DNA from: Bacillota bacterium
Lineage (GTDB): Bacteria; Bacteroidota; Bacteroidia; Bacteroidales; Bacteroidaceae
Length of the DNA stretch: 64,000 bases
NCBI GenBank assembly: GCA_023664625.1
Contig: JAMPFD010000001.1
Coordinates: 305,874-369,873 of the forward strand
Reading direction: 5' to 3'
A program made the translations under genes and the position numbers. Numbering within the stretch: position 1 is the first letter of the stretch; every line of letters begins with the position of its first letter. Positions 50,691-59,228 of this stretch are shown here, one piece after another. The notes below the pieces were generated by a model. That model saw only the letters and a list, made by a program, of their open reading frames with translations, searched no databases and was not told where the DNA came from.

Positions 50691-51391
50691 TTCTTCAGAT
50701 GTTCGTGAGTAAACATTTTCTTGAAATCTTCAAAGGACATCAGCTCCTTATAATACCGCTGAGCCTCATTGTTAACATCCTTAAAGACAATCGGCATTTC
50801 ATCCTTGCTCATTACATCATAAGAATGCTTCATCGTAAAAATATACATGTCCAGCGGATAAGCCCTGAAAAAGGCTATCATTCTCTCGCGAAGCCCTACA
50901 AGACAGGCTTTCCAGAAATTCCACTCTCCTTTTGCTGGGATGAAACGTATGTCTATGTCACTGGAGTTATGCCAGCGTCCTTTCGACAGCGACCCATAAC
51001 TGATAGCTGCCGCCACGCACTTGTCTTTCTGCAACCGTCGCTGCATGGCTACGGTTCCGTCATAAAATGCCTGCGCCGTCATGTTGCCGGCCTTGATATG
51101 ATAAAACACGCATATCGCCTGCCCATTGATGCAATAATTGATGACGTGTGCGATAAACAGTCCCGCCCACCACGGCATCACCAGGCTCAGCAATATGGTT
51201 ATCACCACATCCATTCCAATCTTTATCACATTGTCCCTCCAGTTGGCATAAAGCATTCCCTGAAGTATAAAACTCGTGATAAACGTGATGTAGCCGTAGC
51301 TCATCCACTCGTCAAACCACGTTCCCTGCAACCTCTTCGGCAGGTGCTTCTTCTTGTGCTTTGTAAACAAAGCGTAGATGTATCTGTTCAT
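50687..51391 (-). CDS. Membrane-anchored nucleotidyltransferase-domain protein
   Basis: 234 residues from the ATG at 51391 (a TTG at 51448 would add 19). Residues about 30-100 hold two or three hydrophobic segments (YITFITSFILQGML, VVITILLSLVMPWWAGLFIAHVI). The C-terminal half has the polymerase-beta-type motif ISYGSLSKGRWHNSSDIDIRF: GS, then D-x-D metal ligands. This combination of membrane anchor and minimal nucleotidyltransferase is unusual. It might attach a nucleotidyl or phospho-group to a lipid-linked glycan, working with the kinase-like protein encoded two genes on; that is inference. It is the first gene of the more GC-rich half of the locus. Confidence 0.75.
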   Translation of the reverse strand: MNRYIYALFTKHKKKHLPKRLQGTWFDEWMSYGYITFITSFILQGMLYANWRDNVIKIGMDVVITILLSLVMPWWAGLFIAHVINYCINGQAICVFYHIKAGNMTAQAFYDGTVAMQRRLQKDKCVAAAISYGSLSKGRWHNSSDIDIRFIPAKGEWNFWKACLVGLRERMIAFFRAYPLDMYIFTMKHSYDVMSKDEMPIVFKDVNNEAQRYYKELMSFEDFKKMFTHEHLKK

Positions 51392-51462
51392 GTTGTATTC
51401 GCTTATCTGTTTATTCTTTCTAATCAAATAACTCTGCAGACTTAACAAAAAAGAAATATAAA

Positions 51463-52560
51463 TTACCTCTCACCAAATATTGCTTCATAACCTTTCGCAC
51501 ATTGTGCAATAGTGTATTGACTATTTTTTTTAGTTGCTTGGCAATAGTTTTTCAACGAACATTCTAGAATAAGAAAACATTCTAATGCCTCATTATACGA
51601 AGTAATTTCATTATCCTTACTTAATATTCCATTTTGTTTATCTTTAATCACATCAATAACACCACATACAGGGGTCGAAATAACAGGAATACCTGAATTC
51701 ACACATTCAATAAGAGTGATTGGCATACCTTCAAAAACAGAAGAGAGACAAAATGCGTCAGAACAGAGAATATAATCTCCTACATTTGTTTTTGTACCCA
51801 AAAATTTAACATTATCACAGGCTATTGATTTAAGGAACAAGCCCTCTGGTGTATCATCAAAATGTGAACCTATAATAAGCAATATCACATCTTTTCCCGA
51901 TTCAACAAATCTATTAAATGCTTTGATAAGTAATTCCTGATTTTTTTGCGGAGCACATCGGGCTATATGGAGAAAAACCTTTGTCTCCGATGTCATTTTA
52001 TAGGAATTTATTTCTGTTACAACATCACCTTTTCTTTCAGTGGGAATCAATGGTGCACGACCATTATAAACAAGATGGTTTTCTAACTTAGGGTATATTA
52101 AATTAAAATCATTATAATTTGTTTGTGATATTGTCACATAGCGCAATAATTTTAAACGCCCTAAAACATTAAAAATTATCTTAATCTTAGTAGCAGCATA
52201 TACCGTTTTAATATCATTATGTATAGTAAGGTAAAACTTATACATCCTACCAAGAAGCAAAATAGCAAGTATAGCAAACATGTGACACATATGAAGATGA
52301 ACGACATCTGGCTTTACTTGACGAATACATTCCACGATTTTCCACAAAACCTGTAATCTACATCTTTCATCTAATTTCATATTTATATAATGAACTTTGG
52401 CTGATAGTTCTTGTCTGTAAAACCCAAAATCAGTCAACTGGTCGTCCCATAAAGTTACCAAAGTAACATCATTTGATTTAGCTAATTCATTACATAAATC
52501 CACAACTAATCTTTCACCACCTCCAGACCGTAAAGAAGGTATTATTTCAATGATTTTCAT
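51463..52560 (-). CDS. Glycosyltransferase family 4 protein
   Basis: 365 residues. IIEIIPSLRSGGGERLVVDLCNELAKS is the classic GT4 N-terminus. VKPDVVHLHMCHMFAIL, KVFLHIARCAPQKNQELLIKAF, NVKFLGTKTNVGDYI and the signature SSVFEGMPITLIECVNSGIPVISTPV (E-x7-E) follow. Base composition is markedly more AT-rich than in the genes from 44 to 51.4 kb. It overlaps the pyruvyltransferase gene by 14 nt. Confidence 0.93.
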   Translation of the reverse strand: MKIIEIIPSLRSGGGERLVVDLCNELAKSNDVTLVTLWDDQLTDFGFYRQELSAKVHYINMKLDERCRLQVLWKIVECIRQVKPDVVHLHMCHMFAILAILLLGRMYKFYLTIHNDIKTVYAATKIKIIFNVLGRLKLLRYVTISQTNYNDFNLIYPKLENHLVYNGRAPLIPTERKGDVVTEINSYKMTSETKVFLHIARCAPQKNQELLIKAFNRFVESGKDVILLIIGSHFDDTPEGLFLKSIACDNVKFLGTKTNVGDYILCSDAFCLSSVFEGMPITLIECVNSGIPVISTPVCGVIDVIKDKQNGILSKDNEITSYNEALECFLILECSLKNYCQATKKNSQYTIAQCAKGYEAIFGER

Positions 52561-53629
52561 TAAAAAAACTCTTTAACACATCAATTGAAAACTTACGTTT
52601 TTCTTCTATTTTCTGATTTACAAAATCCCAATTTATTGGAATATCTCTTTCTATATTAACATCCAATCCTTCCCTATGCAAAATTTCTAATTCCGTACAC
52701 AAGCTAATCATTCTAGATTTATTTCCCCTATTATAATAGAAAACAGGTGTATTGAAATACAGCGAAAAAAGCAAACCATGATAACTTGCTGTAAAAACAC
52801 ATTCTGCATTTTGGAATAATGCAATCCAATCATAAAATGTTTCTGGCATTATGAGCTTTATTCCACGAATTAACTCTGGAATACCAAATTTTATGAAATA
52901 AACGGGAATATTATATTTTTTACCGTAATTAACAGCATCCTTTATATTTTTCTTATTCTTATCTCGCATGTAAACTAATACATACCTATTTTCAGGTACA
53001 TTTTCTTTACGAGAATATGTTGTCCAAAAATCAGCATTAAAAAGCATTGTTGGATCACACGTTGTATATATATTCTTATTTATAAGTTTTCCTAACCATT
53101 CGGCTGCTAATTGTTCACGCGTTGAGATCTGCTCAAACCGAGACAACAAAATCTTAATCTGCTCTGAATCTTCATCACTCCATTTTTCTCCAACAGAAGA
53201 AGAAAATGCAAGTTTTCTTTTATTGTCCTTAACGAACTGAAGCATGTAATTAAAATCATGTCCAGTAATATCCATTCCCCAAACGATATCACTTCCAACA
53301 ACAAATGTGTCATACCTCTCATTTAATTTCTCTATACCGTATTTATCCACCCTTACGCTTAACCGCATATTTTTATGGACAAAATCTTGATAATTATTCC
53401 ATTTTCTTCTATTCGCATTACGAACTATGAGCCATTCAAAAATAGCCGTTATACTATGTGATTCAAATAGGTTTTTAAGTCGTTCACGTTCCCATATTTT
53501 ATCACATTTATAATCTACAAGTTCAACGTCAACACCAATACTCTCTAAAGCTTTGTAAGTACTAAATGCCTGAGCTAAAGAGCCGTAATTTAATGTTTCA
53601 TGGATTGTAATAAGTCCCACTTTTTCCAT
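52547..53629 (-). CDS. Polysaccharide pyruvyl transferase family protein
   Basis: 360 residues of the family that transfers pyruvate from phosphoenolpyruvate to a sugar as a ketal. Conserved parts: ETLNYGSLAQAFSTYKALES at the start, VVGSDIVWGMDITGHDFNYML, SSSVGEKWSDEDSEQI, TCDPTMLF, and ECVFTASYHGLLFSLYFNTPVFYYNRG near the C-terminus. The product would be an acidic pyruvylated sugar in the surface glycan. It ends 14 nt inside the next GT4 gene and lies 3 nt from the ThDP enzyme gene, so the two could be linked in making or placing an acidic group. Confidence 0.9.
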   Translation of the reverse strand: MEKVGLITIHETLNYGSLAQAFSTYKALESIGVDVELVDYKCDKIWERERLKNLFESHSITAIFEWLIVRNANRRKWNNYQDFVHKNMRLSVRVDKYGIEKLNERYDTFVVGSDIVWGMDITGHDFNYMLQFVKDNKRKLAFSSSVGEKWSDEDSEQIKILLSRFEQISTREQLAAEWLGKLINKNIYTTCDPTMLFNADFWTTYSRKENVPENRYVLVYMRDKNKKNIKDAVNYGKKYNIPVYFIKFGIPELIRGIKLIMPETFYDWIALFQNAECVFTASYHGLLFSLYFNTPVFYYNRGNKSRMISLCTELEILHREGLDVNIERDIPINWDFVNQKIEEKRKFSIDVLKSFFNENH

Positions 53630-53632
53630 ATT

Positions 53633-55375
53633 TCACTTATTTAAAAGTTTTTTCGCAAAAATTCTTATCCCGTTCATCTCTGGGGAATTTTTTAAATCTG
53701 TCACTGTCTTTTTTAAATAAGCATACCTCGTTTGCATCGTTATCAATTCAAACGCTCTGCTCTCATCCTCTGTATTAGTAAAGACTTCAAATAGAATTGG
53801 GCGCTCTGTCATTATCGGCGAAAGGAAATAATCAACATTCTGATTAAATTCATCTTTGCTTTTTGCTGTCAGGTACTCAAAACCAAGTGCTTCTGCATAA
53901 GCCTTAACCAAAGTGTACGATTTTTTTCCAAAATGTCCTTCAGCTGCTGTAAACTCATTAATACAATTCCCCAAAACAGATCCTCCAAAACAATAATTTT
54001 TAAATTCTTGTCCCAGCCCATTATTAATCATCAGAATCCTTACATTAGATTTTATATGACGATTACCTATGCTGTTCATGTCATAAAAAAACAATAAATC
54101 TCCAAAGACACCAAAAAAAATCTTGTCCACACTTACAAAAGAAGCACCTAACATTGAGGAGATTCCTCCATCAATACCAAATCCACCTGTATTACAATAA
54201 CCCAGAACCGATTGTGGTACTTCAAAATAATTCCAAGAACGGAGACTATTACGAATACCTAAATGTAAAACCGATTTTTCAGGAAGTTTATTTGCCATTT
54301 GCTGAGCAATCCACATATTCGAAAAAGGCAGTTCAGGAATACCAATAAGAAGTTTTTTATATTTTTCCACATAAGACGTCCAAAGAGTATTTTTATGAGA
54401 ATCTTCTTGTCCTAATGTATATGCTTTAAAGAAAGTGAGTTCAGACATTTGGAAAACATTGTTCATCTTTTTAAAAGGATCTCGAATCTCACCGTCCTCA
54501 TTTACACGCCAAATACGCTTTCCTGTAAAAATACAATTACTAACATGTCCTATATGAATAAGAGTATCTATTGTTTCAGCCCCTTTATCTGCCCCATACT
54601 GATCGTTCATTAACGGAAATAAAATACGATATTTTCCTTTATAGTTAGACGTATGATCACAAAAAACGCATGCATCATAAATACCACAGAATCTATCAAC
54701 AAGGGCAGTCAGTTCATCTGACCACTGGTTATGAGCCCCCACAAAAATACCAACCGTTCCTTTTGGGATATCGGGCAACTTATCTTCTAATGTGTATCTG
54801 TTTATGACACGCACTTTGGGAAGTTCTTTCACATTAAATACTGGACTGCGTTGAGTTGCCAAATTTATATGGCAAGGTCCTCCGCCATTACGCATAAGAG
54901 CTAAGATGGCTTTATTAACCTTAATCATAACATCCCATTCATCATCAGGTGTATCTACCACCTGCACTTGTACACTCACTTGGGCGACATCATTGGGTAA
55001 AACGGTTCTATCTGTAGATTGATCCACATTATGACCTATCAAGTTATTGTCACGGCTACAAGTAATTGCGAGCACAGGTAACTTGCGATAAAATGCTTCT
55101 GTCAATCCTGGCATATAGTTACGAGAAGAAGTTGCACCTGTACATGTAATAACAACAGGTTCACCACTCTCAGCAGCCATTCCACAAGCCAGATAAGCCG
55201 CACCTCTTTCATCAACCTCACTATACATTTCAAACCATGGGTCATGCTGGAAACTTACAACAATTGCCATATCTGTAGCACCTGGGGATGCTATAATCTT
55301 TCGAATACCATGTTCCTTCAGAAGTTTTTGTATAATCTGCACGCTCTTCTCACTAGAATAATGAATTTCCGACAT
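53633..55375 (-). CDS. MenD-like thiamine diphosphate-dependent enzyme
   Basis: A 580-residue ThDP enzyme. The N-terminal half is MenD-like: KIIASPGATDMAIVVSFQ, YSEVDERGAAYLACGMAAESGEPVVITCTGATSSRNY with the catalytic-site Glu in VDERGA, and LTEAFYRKLPVLAITCSRD. The cofactor half has GDLLFFYDMNSIGNRHIKSN with the Asp and Asn that bind Mg-diphosphate, and ILMINNGLG. No menaquinone genes adjoin it. In surface-polysaccharide loci such enzymes decarboxylate a 2-oxo acid and add the resulting group to a sugar or make an aldehyde. It is a plausible source of a branched-chain or otherwise rare residue. The substrate cannot be told. Confidence 0.88.
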   Translation of the reverse strand: MSEIHYSSEKSVQIIQKLLKEHGIRKIIASPGATDMAIVVSFQHDPWFEMYSEVDERGAAYLACGMAAESGEPVVITCTGATSSRNYMPGLTEAFYRKLPVLAITCSRDNNLIGHNVDQSTDRTVLPNDVAQVSVQVQVVDTPDDEWDVMIKVNKAILALMRNGGGPCHINLATQRSPVFNVKELPKVRVINRYTLEDKLPDIPKGTVGIFVGAHNQWSDELTALVDRFCGIYDACVFCDHTSNYKGKYRILFPLMNDQYGADKGAETIDTLIHIGHVSNCIFTGKRIWRVNEDGEIRDPFKKMNNVFQMSELTFFKAYTLGQEDSHKNTLWTSYVEKYKKLLIGIPELPFSNMWIAQQMANKLPEKSVLHLGIRNSLRSWNYFEVPQSVLGYCNTGGFGIDGGISSMLGASFVSVDKIFFGVFGDLLFFYDMNSIGNRHIKSNVRILMINNGLGQEFKNYCFGGSVLGNCINEFTAAEGHFGKKSYTLVKAYAEALGFEYLTAKSKDEFNQNVDYFLSPIMTERPILFEVFTNTEDESRAFELITMQTRYAYLKKTVTDLKNSPEMNGIRIFAKKLLNK

Positions 55376-55378
55376 AAT

Positions 55379-55999
55379 TTAATTTATAAAATAAAAATTC
55401 AACTTTATATTTCTTTCACTACAAAAGGATAGTATTTCAGAGAACGGACATACTACATTTTCCAAATTACATCTCGGCTTAATAGAAAATAAAACTTTAA
55501 ACGAGCCTACGGGTGAAAATAAAAAAGGTAATTTACACAATCTTTTCATATAATAAAGATTCCTATCCATAAGTAAGAAATCATGCATATATGGAATATC
55601 GAAGACAGAAATTTTGCCGTTTTTTACTTGTTTCTTATGCATTATAATCACAAGCGTTCCATTATCTTCATCTATCAAACTATACAGTCTTTTAACAAGT
55701 TCAAATATGGAATATATTGAACGCGGTGTAGGAGAATAATATGAAATACTATTGGGATAATCAATATCAACCCAATCTGCTATAACTAAATATTTATAAT
55801 TCCGTTCTATTGTTGAAAACAACATACGTGCATTATACGAAATCCTATCATAAACAATTTTATTTGTATAAAAGAACAAAACTAAAAAACACAATAATGC
55901 GTACACATACACACATCTGGCGTAAACAGCTATAGTGAGCATAACAACTGCACAAATTACCAAAAGACATATGGTCTTACTTAATTTATATTTCTTCAT
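55379..55999 (-). CDS. Unknown protein with two N-terminal membrane segments
   Basis: 206 residues from the ATG at 55999, which follows the aldo/keto reductase stop by 5 nt; an ATG at 56026 would overlap that gene. Two hydrophobic segments lie at about residues 7-48 (TICLLVICAVVMLTIAVYA, YVYALLCFLVLFFY). The remaining part, VADWVDIDYPNSISYYSPTPRSIYSIFELVKRLY and FDIPYMHDFLLMDRNLYYMKRLC, matches no family I recognise. The layout (two segments then a cytoplasmic domain) could be an anchored transferase or a chain-length helper. Very AT-rich. Confidence 0.6.
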   Translation of the reverse strand: MKKYKLSKTICLLVICAVVMLTIAVYARCVYVYALLCFLVLFFYTNKIVYDRISYNARMLFSTIERNYKYLVIADWVDIDYPNSISYYSPTPRSIYSIFELVKRLYSLIDEDNGTLVIIMHKKQVKNGKISVFDIPYMHDFLLMDRNLYYMKRLCKLPFLFSPVGSFKVLFSIKPRCNLENVVCPFSEILSFCSERNIKLNFYFIN

Positions 56000-56004
56000 A
56001 TCTG

Positions 56005-56817
56005 TTAAAATCCAGGGCATCCCCATGATTCAAGAAATATTTTGTAATTTTGATTCATTGATGATATTACATTTATCTCTTCATCAGTTAGAGAAAAATC
56101 AAAAATATCTATATTTTCCTTTATTCTAGAAGGCTTAGTGGACATAAATACAGGTATTACACCTGAGTCTATATGCCACCTCAAGATTATCTGAGCTACC
56201 TTTTTTTTGTATTTTTCGGATAATGATTCTAAATACGAACTATCTTTTATCATCGGATGCATTCTACATAAAGGAGAATAAGCAAATACTTTTATTTTGT
56301 GTTGGGCACAATAATCAAGCTCAGCAGAACATGTTCTCAACGGATGTCGTTCAATTTGTACATAATTAGGATTTATACCTCTGCTCTCCCATTGTTTTAA
56401 ATGCCTTACACGCACATTACATATTCCAACATTTTTAACAATACCTTCAGAAACCAATTCCATAAAACATCTCCAAGTCTTATCTAAATATTTGTCAATT
56501 GGCCAATGAATATATAAAAGATCAATATACTCTGTATCTATTTTTTTTAATGCATTTTCTACATAAGGACGTATTTCGCCGTCACTCTTATACATTTGCC
56601 AAGCATCAACCTTATCTGATAAGAAAAAATTTTCACGTTTTAAATTCATTGCATTACAGCATTCGCGAATAGCACGCCCTAAGTATAGTTCCGTTCCATA
56701 GCTTGGTGCAGTATCAAATCCAAAAAAGCCATTCTCTACACTAACCCTTACAACGTCCAACAAGCTTTTATAGTTCTTGTTTTGAAACGTTCCAATCATT
56801 AATTTAGGCGTCTCCAT
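56005..56817 (-). CDS. Aldo/keto reductase
   Basis: 270 residues from the ATG at 56817, which directly follows the upstream glycosyltransferase stop; a longer start at 56898 would overlap it by 80 nt. The catalytic tetrad is present: Asp and Tyr in GFDTAPSYGTE, Lys in FFLSDKVDA, and His in LLYIHWPID. GICNVRVRHLKQW and VQIERHPLRTC follow the usual barrel order. It is an NADPH-dependent carbonyl reductase that could reduce the aldehyde or ketone product of the ThDP enzyme encoded two genes on. That link is inference. Confidence 0.9.
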   Translation of the reverse strand: METPKLMIGTFQNKNYKSLLDVVRVSVENGFFGFDTAPSYGTELYLGRAIRECCNAMNLKRENFFLSDKVDAWQMYKSDGEIRPYVENALKKIDTEYIDLLYIHWPIDKYLDKTWRCFMELVSEGIVKNVGICNVRVRHLKQWESRGINPNYVQIERHPLRTCSAELDYCAQHKIKVFAYSPLCRMHPMIKDSSYLESLSEKYKKKVAQIILRWHIDSGVIPVFMSTKPSRIKENIDIFDFSLTDEEINVISSMNQNYKIFLESWGCPGF

Positions 56818-56818
56818 A

Positions 56819-57916
56819 TCATCGTTTATCCATAATATTGTTAAAATAGTCAATATATCGTATAGATACAGCTTCAAGCCCAAAATTTGCCTGAGCATAA
56901 GTATAAAGATTATTTTTCATTTGAGTATATTCGTCCTTGCTCATAGAAACGGCTCGAACAATAACTTGGCGGAATGATTCAAGATCATTTTTTTTGAATA
57001 TGAAACCATTTTCACCATCAACTATACGCTCCGTAAATCCATCAATGTCAGAAGCTATGACAGGCAGATTATAATAATAAGCTACCATATGTGGACCACT
57101 TTGTGCTACATCTTCATATGGAAGCATCAAAAAATCATGTTTTGTAAACAATTCTGCAACTTCTTCATCTGGAATACGTTTAAAATAAGTCGTTATATTT
57201 TTATTATCTCCAATTAATTGTTTATAATAACCTGCCTGACCTTTATCATCACCTGCAATTGTCAAATGAATTTTTCCTAATATATCCTTTGGCAAGGATT
57301 TAATCGTTTCAATAAGCAAATCTAGTCGTTTATTCGCAATAATATTTCCAAAAAATAGCAAGTTGACCTTATTTCTATCTATGTCATAATTTGATGTTGT
57401 CATATTTCCATAGCCTTTCAAAGTCATAGGACAATAAAACATTGATTTTTGTGGAAATTTTGCCTCAAAATATTTAGCCGTAAATTTGGAAAACAATTGA
57501 AAATAGTTGTGATGACTGAATATATAATCAACGCAATTAATTAACCTTTGTGGCCACACGTCATATGCAATTACATTATGAGCAGCATGAATTATAGGGG
57601 TTTCTCCTGCTAATTTAAGAAGTATCTTATGATAATGTAGATTGCCAACCACATCCGAATAAATCAAATCACTTTTTGTAAGATGCAATTTGTATATATG
57701 CAAATACATTTCAATAATAGAAAGAGGATTTCGATAACCAAATTTACATTTCATATATTTAACATCAATATCACATGGGATTTGTACTCGACTACCTTTC
57801 CCTATTAAAACATACCAATCAATATCATAATATTCGCGTAAATACGGTACTAATAAAAAATCAACATCAATAAAATAGTCCGCAGTAATCCAAGTGATTT
57901 TTTTCTTGTTCATCAT
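56819..57916 (-). CDS. Glycosyltransferase (GT4-like)
   Basis: 365 residues. ITWITADYFIDVDFLLVPYLRE begins the acceptor domain. The donor domain has VNLLFFGNIIANKRLDLLIETIKSL, KIHLTIAGDDKGQAGYYKQL, YFKRIPDEEVAELF, and LPYEDVAQSGPHMVAYYYNLPVIASDIDGF, a variant of the GT4 signature. Its start is close to a good -7 box (58008-58015), so an internal transcript may begin here. Confidence 0.88.
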   Translation of the reverse strand: MMNKKKITWITADYFIDVDFLLVPYLREYYDIDWYVLIGKGSRVQIPCDIDVKYMKCKFGYRNPLSIIEMYLHIYKLHLTKSDLIYSDVVGNLHYHKILLKLAGETPIIHAAHNVIAYDVWPQRLINCVDYIFSHHNYFQLFSKFTAKYFEAKFPQKSMFYCPMTLKGYGNMTTSNYDIDRNKVNLLFFGNIIANKRLDLLIETIKSLPKDILGKIHLTIAGDDKGQAGYYKQLIGDNKNITTYFKRIPDEEVAELFTKHDFLMLPYEDVAQSGPHMVAYYYNLPVIASDIDGFTERIVDGENGFIFKKNDLESFRQVIVRAVSMSKDEYTQMKNNLYTYAQANFGLEAVSIRYIDYFNNIMDKR

Positions 57917-58007
57917 TTATATATTAAAGTCAAAATAAATCTTTCGTAATCAAATTTCACATTCGTCTACCCATCTTCAAGTTAGATATTCAATTAATAG
58001 CACTTTG

Positions 58008-58015
58008 CAAAATTA
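58008..58015 (-). promoter_or_regulatory. Possible internal promoter of the polysaccharide locus
   Basis: TAATTTTG on the minus strand (CAAAATTA on the plus) about 90 nt upstream of the glycosyltransferase start; no clear -33 TTTG. It lies just past the wzy remnant, in the only long gap of the locus. Confidence 0.45.
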
Positions 58016-58043
58016 GTAGTAGGGGGCGACTAATGTCTATATC

Positions 58044-58212
58044 TCAATAATTTACAGTCCTTTTACTATATAGACATATTTTGTATTTATGCATGTCAGA
58101 TGGTCTAAATGTATAGTATGACAACAAGAAAACCATCCATTGAATGGGATTTACTAAATGAGGATTTGAAAGTCCTACAACATAGAAAGATAACAGTATC
58201 ATTATTTTCTAT
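58044..58212 (-). pseudogene. 3' remnant of a second O-antigen polymerase (wzy) gene
   Basis: On the minus strand this stretch reads ILLSFYVVGLSNPHLVNPIQ followed by WMVFLLSYYTFR, then about 20 more codons and a TGA at 58044-58046. It lines up with the C-terminus of the intact polymerase at 59229-60443 (FAFYIIGMSNPQLANPVQWI, VFFLSFYAFRKE), sharing SNP-L-NP-QW-VF-LS-Y-FR. Upstream of it there is a stop and then the 3' end of the acyltransferase gene, so only the last 55 or so codons survive. It is a fossil of an earlier polymerase replaced by recombination. Confidence 0.85.
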
Positions 58213-58216
58213 TTCG

Positions 58217-59224
58217 CTATTTTTTTACACTTAAAAACTCTATGCTTCTATATATTTGTTTTTTTACATTACTACAAAGCATAATTGCAATAATTTCAGC
58301 CAATGTTATCTTATACAATTCTGATATATGTAAACAATCCAACGATATGAATATATTATAAAGCAACAAATGAAGTATATATAACTCCAATGTATATTTG
58401 CCAAACCAATCCAATAATTTCTTTAAAGCCTTAATGGCATAATAATCGCTCATCAAACTAAAAAAAACACAAATCATTGGCATATATATTGTTACACGAG
58501 ATAATATACTAAAATACGAAGGATTGGCTTGTTTCAAATACAAAGAACATAATAATAATATTATATAAATCATATTACCCACAATGTTCCTTGTTTCCTT
58601 TTTTTTAGATAATGACGCAGAATATACCCCTAACACAAATGCAGGAACTTGGGTTACGGTGTGTATCACTAAATTATAATAATCTAAATTATTTTTTTTT
58701 AGCAGTTCCAATGAAATACAAACAAAAACAAAAAACAAGATATACTGAATATGTTCTGTCCTGAAACTTGTAAGAACTACATGTATTATTGGATAAAACA
58801 AATATAATAAAACAGATAAAGAAACATACCACATTCCATAAAAATTTCCACTAATCCAGTATTTCAATGTCGTTATTTCCTCAAAAAGATCCAATACACC
58901 ATTATGGTTCAGCCTATTCAAAAGCAACAATAATGGGAAAGAAATTAAAACATATGGTATATATAAACGTAAAATCCTTTTTTTATAAAAGGATATCCAG
59001 CTTGGTTCTTTTTCCATAGAATAATATAGACCGTATCCAGATAGGAATAAAAAAGCAGGAGTGAATGCCAATTTCGTAAAAAAATAAAGCGAATTATATA
59101 GTACCGAATTGCATGCGATATTGGAACTATGCAACCAATGTGCTATGAAAACTCCTATTATTGCTATACCCATTAATGTGGTTCGGTAAGTCCCAAATAA
59201 TTTAAAGTCAAATATATTATTCAT
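58217..59224 (-). CDS. Acyltransferase family 3 membrane protein
   Basis: 335 residues with about ten hydrophobic segments. The family start is recognisable: TYRTTLMGIAIIGVFIAHWLH (Arg ... His), followed by FFTKLAFTPAFLFLSGYGLYYS and YKKRILRLYIPYVLISF. It probably O-acetylates a sugar of the repeat unit using acetyl-CoA from the cytoplasm. It starts 4 nt after the polymerase stop and is followed by the wzy remnant. AT-rich like its neighbours. Confidence 0.88.
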   Translation of the reverse strand: MNNIFDFKLFGTYRTTLMGIAIIGVFIAHWLHSSNIACNSVLYNSLYFFTKLAFTPAFLFLSGYGLYYSMEKEPSWISFYKKRILRLYIPYVLISFPLLLLLNRLNHNGVLDLFEEITTLKYWISGNFYGMWYVSLSVLLYLFYPIIHVVLTSFRTEHIQYILFFVFVCISLELLKKNNLDYYNLVIHTVTQVPAFVLGVYSASLSKKKETRNIVGNMIYIILLLCSLYLKQANPSYFSILSRVTIYMPMICVFFSLMSDYYAIKALKKLLDWFGKYTLELYILHLLLYNIFISLDCLHISELYKITLAEIIAIMLCSNVKKQIYRSIEFLSVKK

Positions 59225-59228
59225 TTTT

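Noticed and set aside
50699-51445. 248-codon plus-strand frame
   Set aside because: Exactly antisense to the nucleotidyltransferase gene, which has a metal-binding motif and coupled neighbours.
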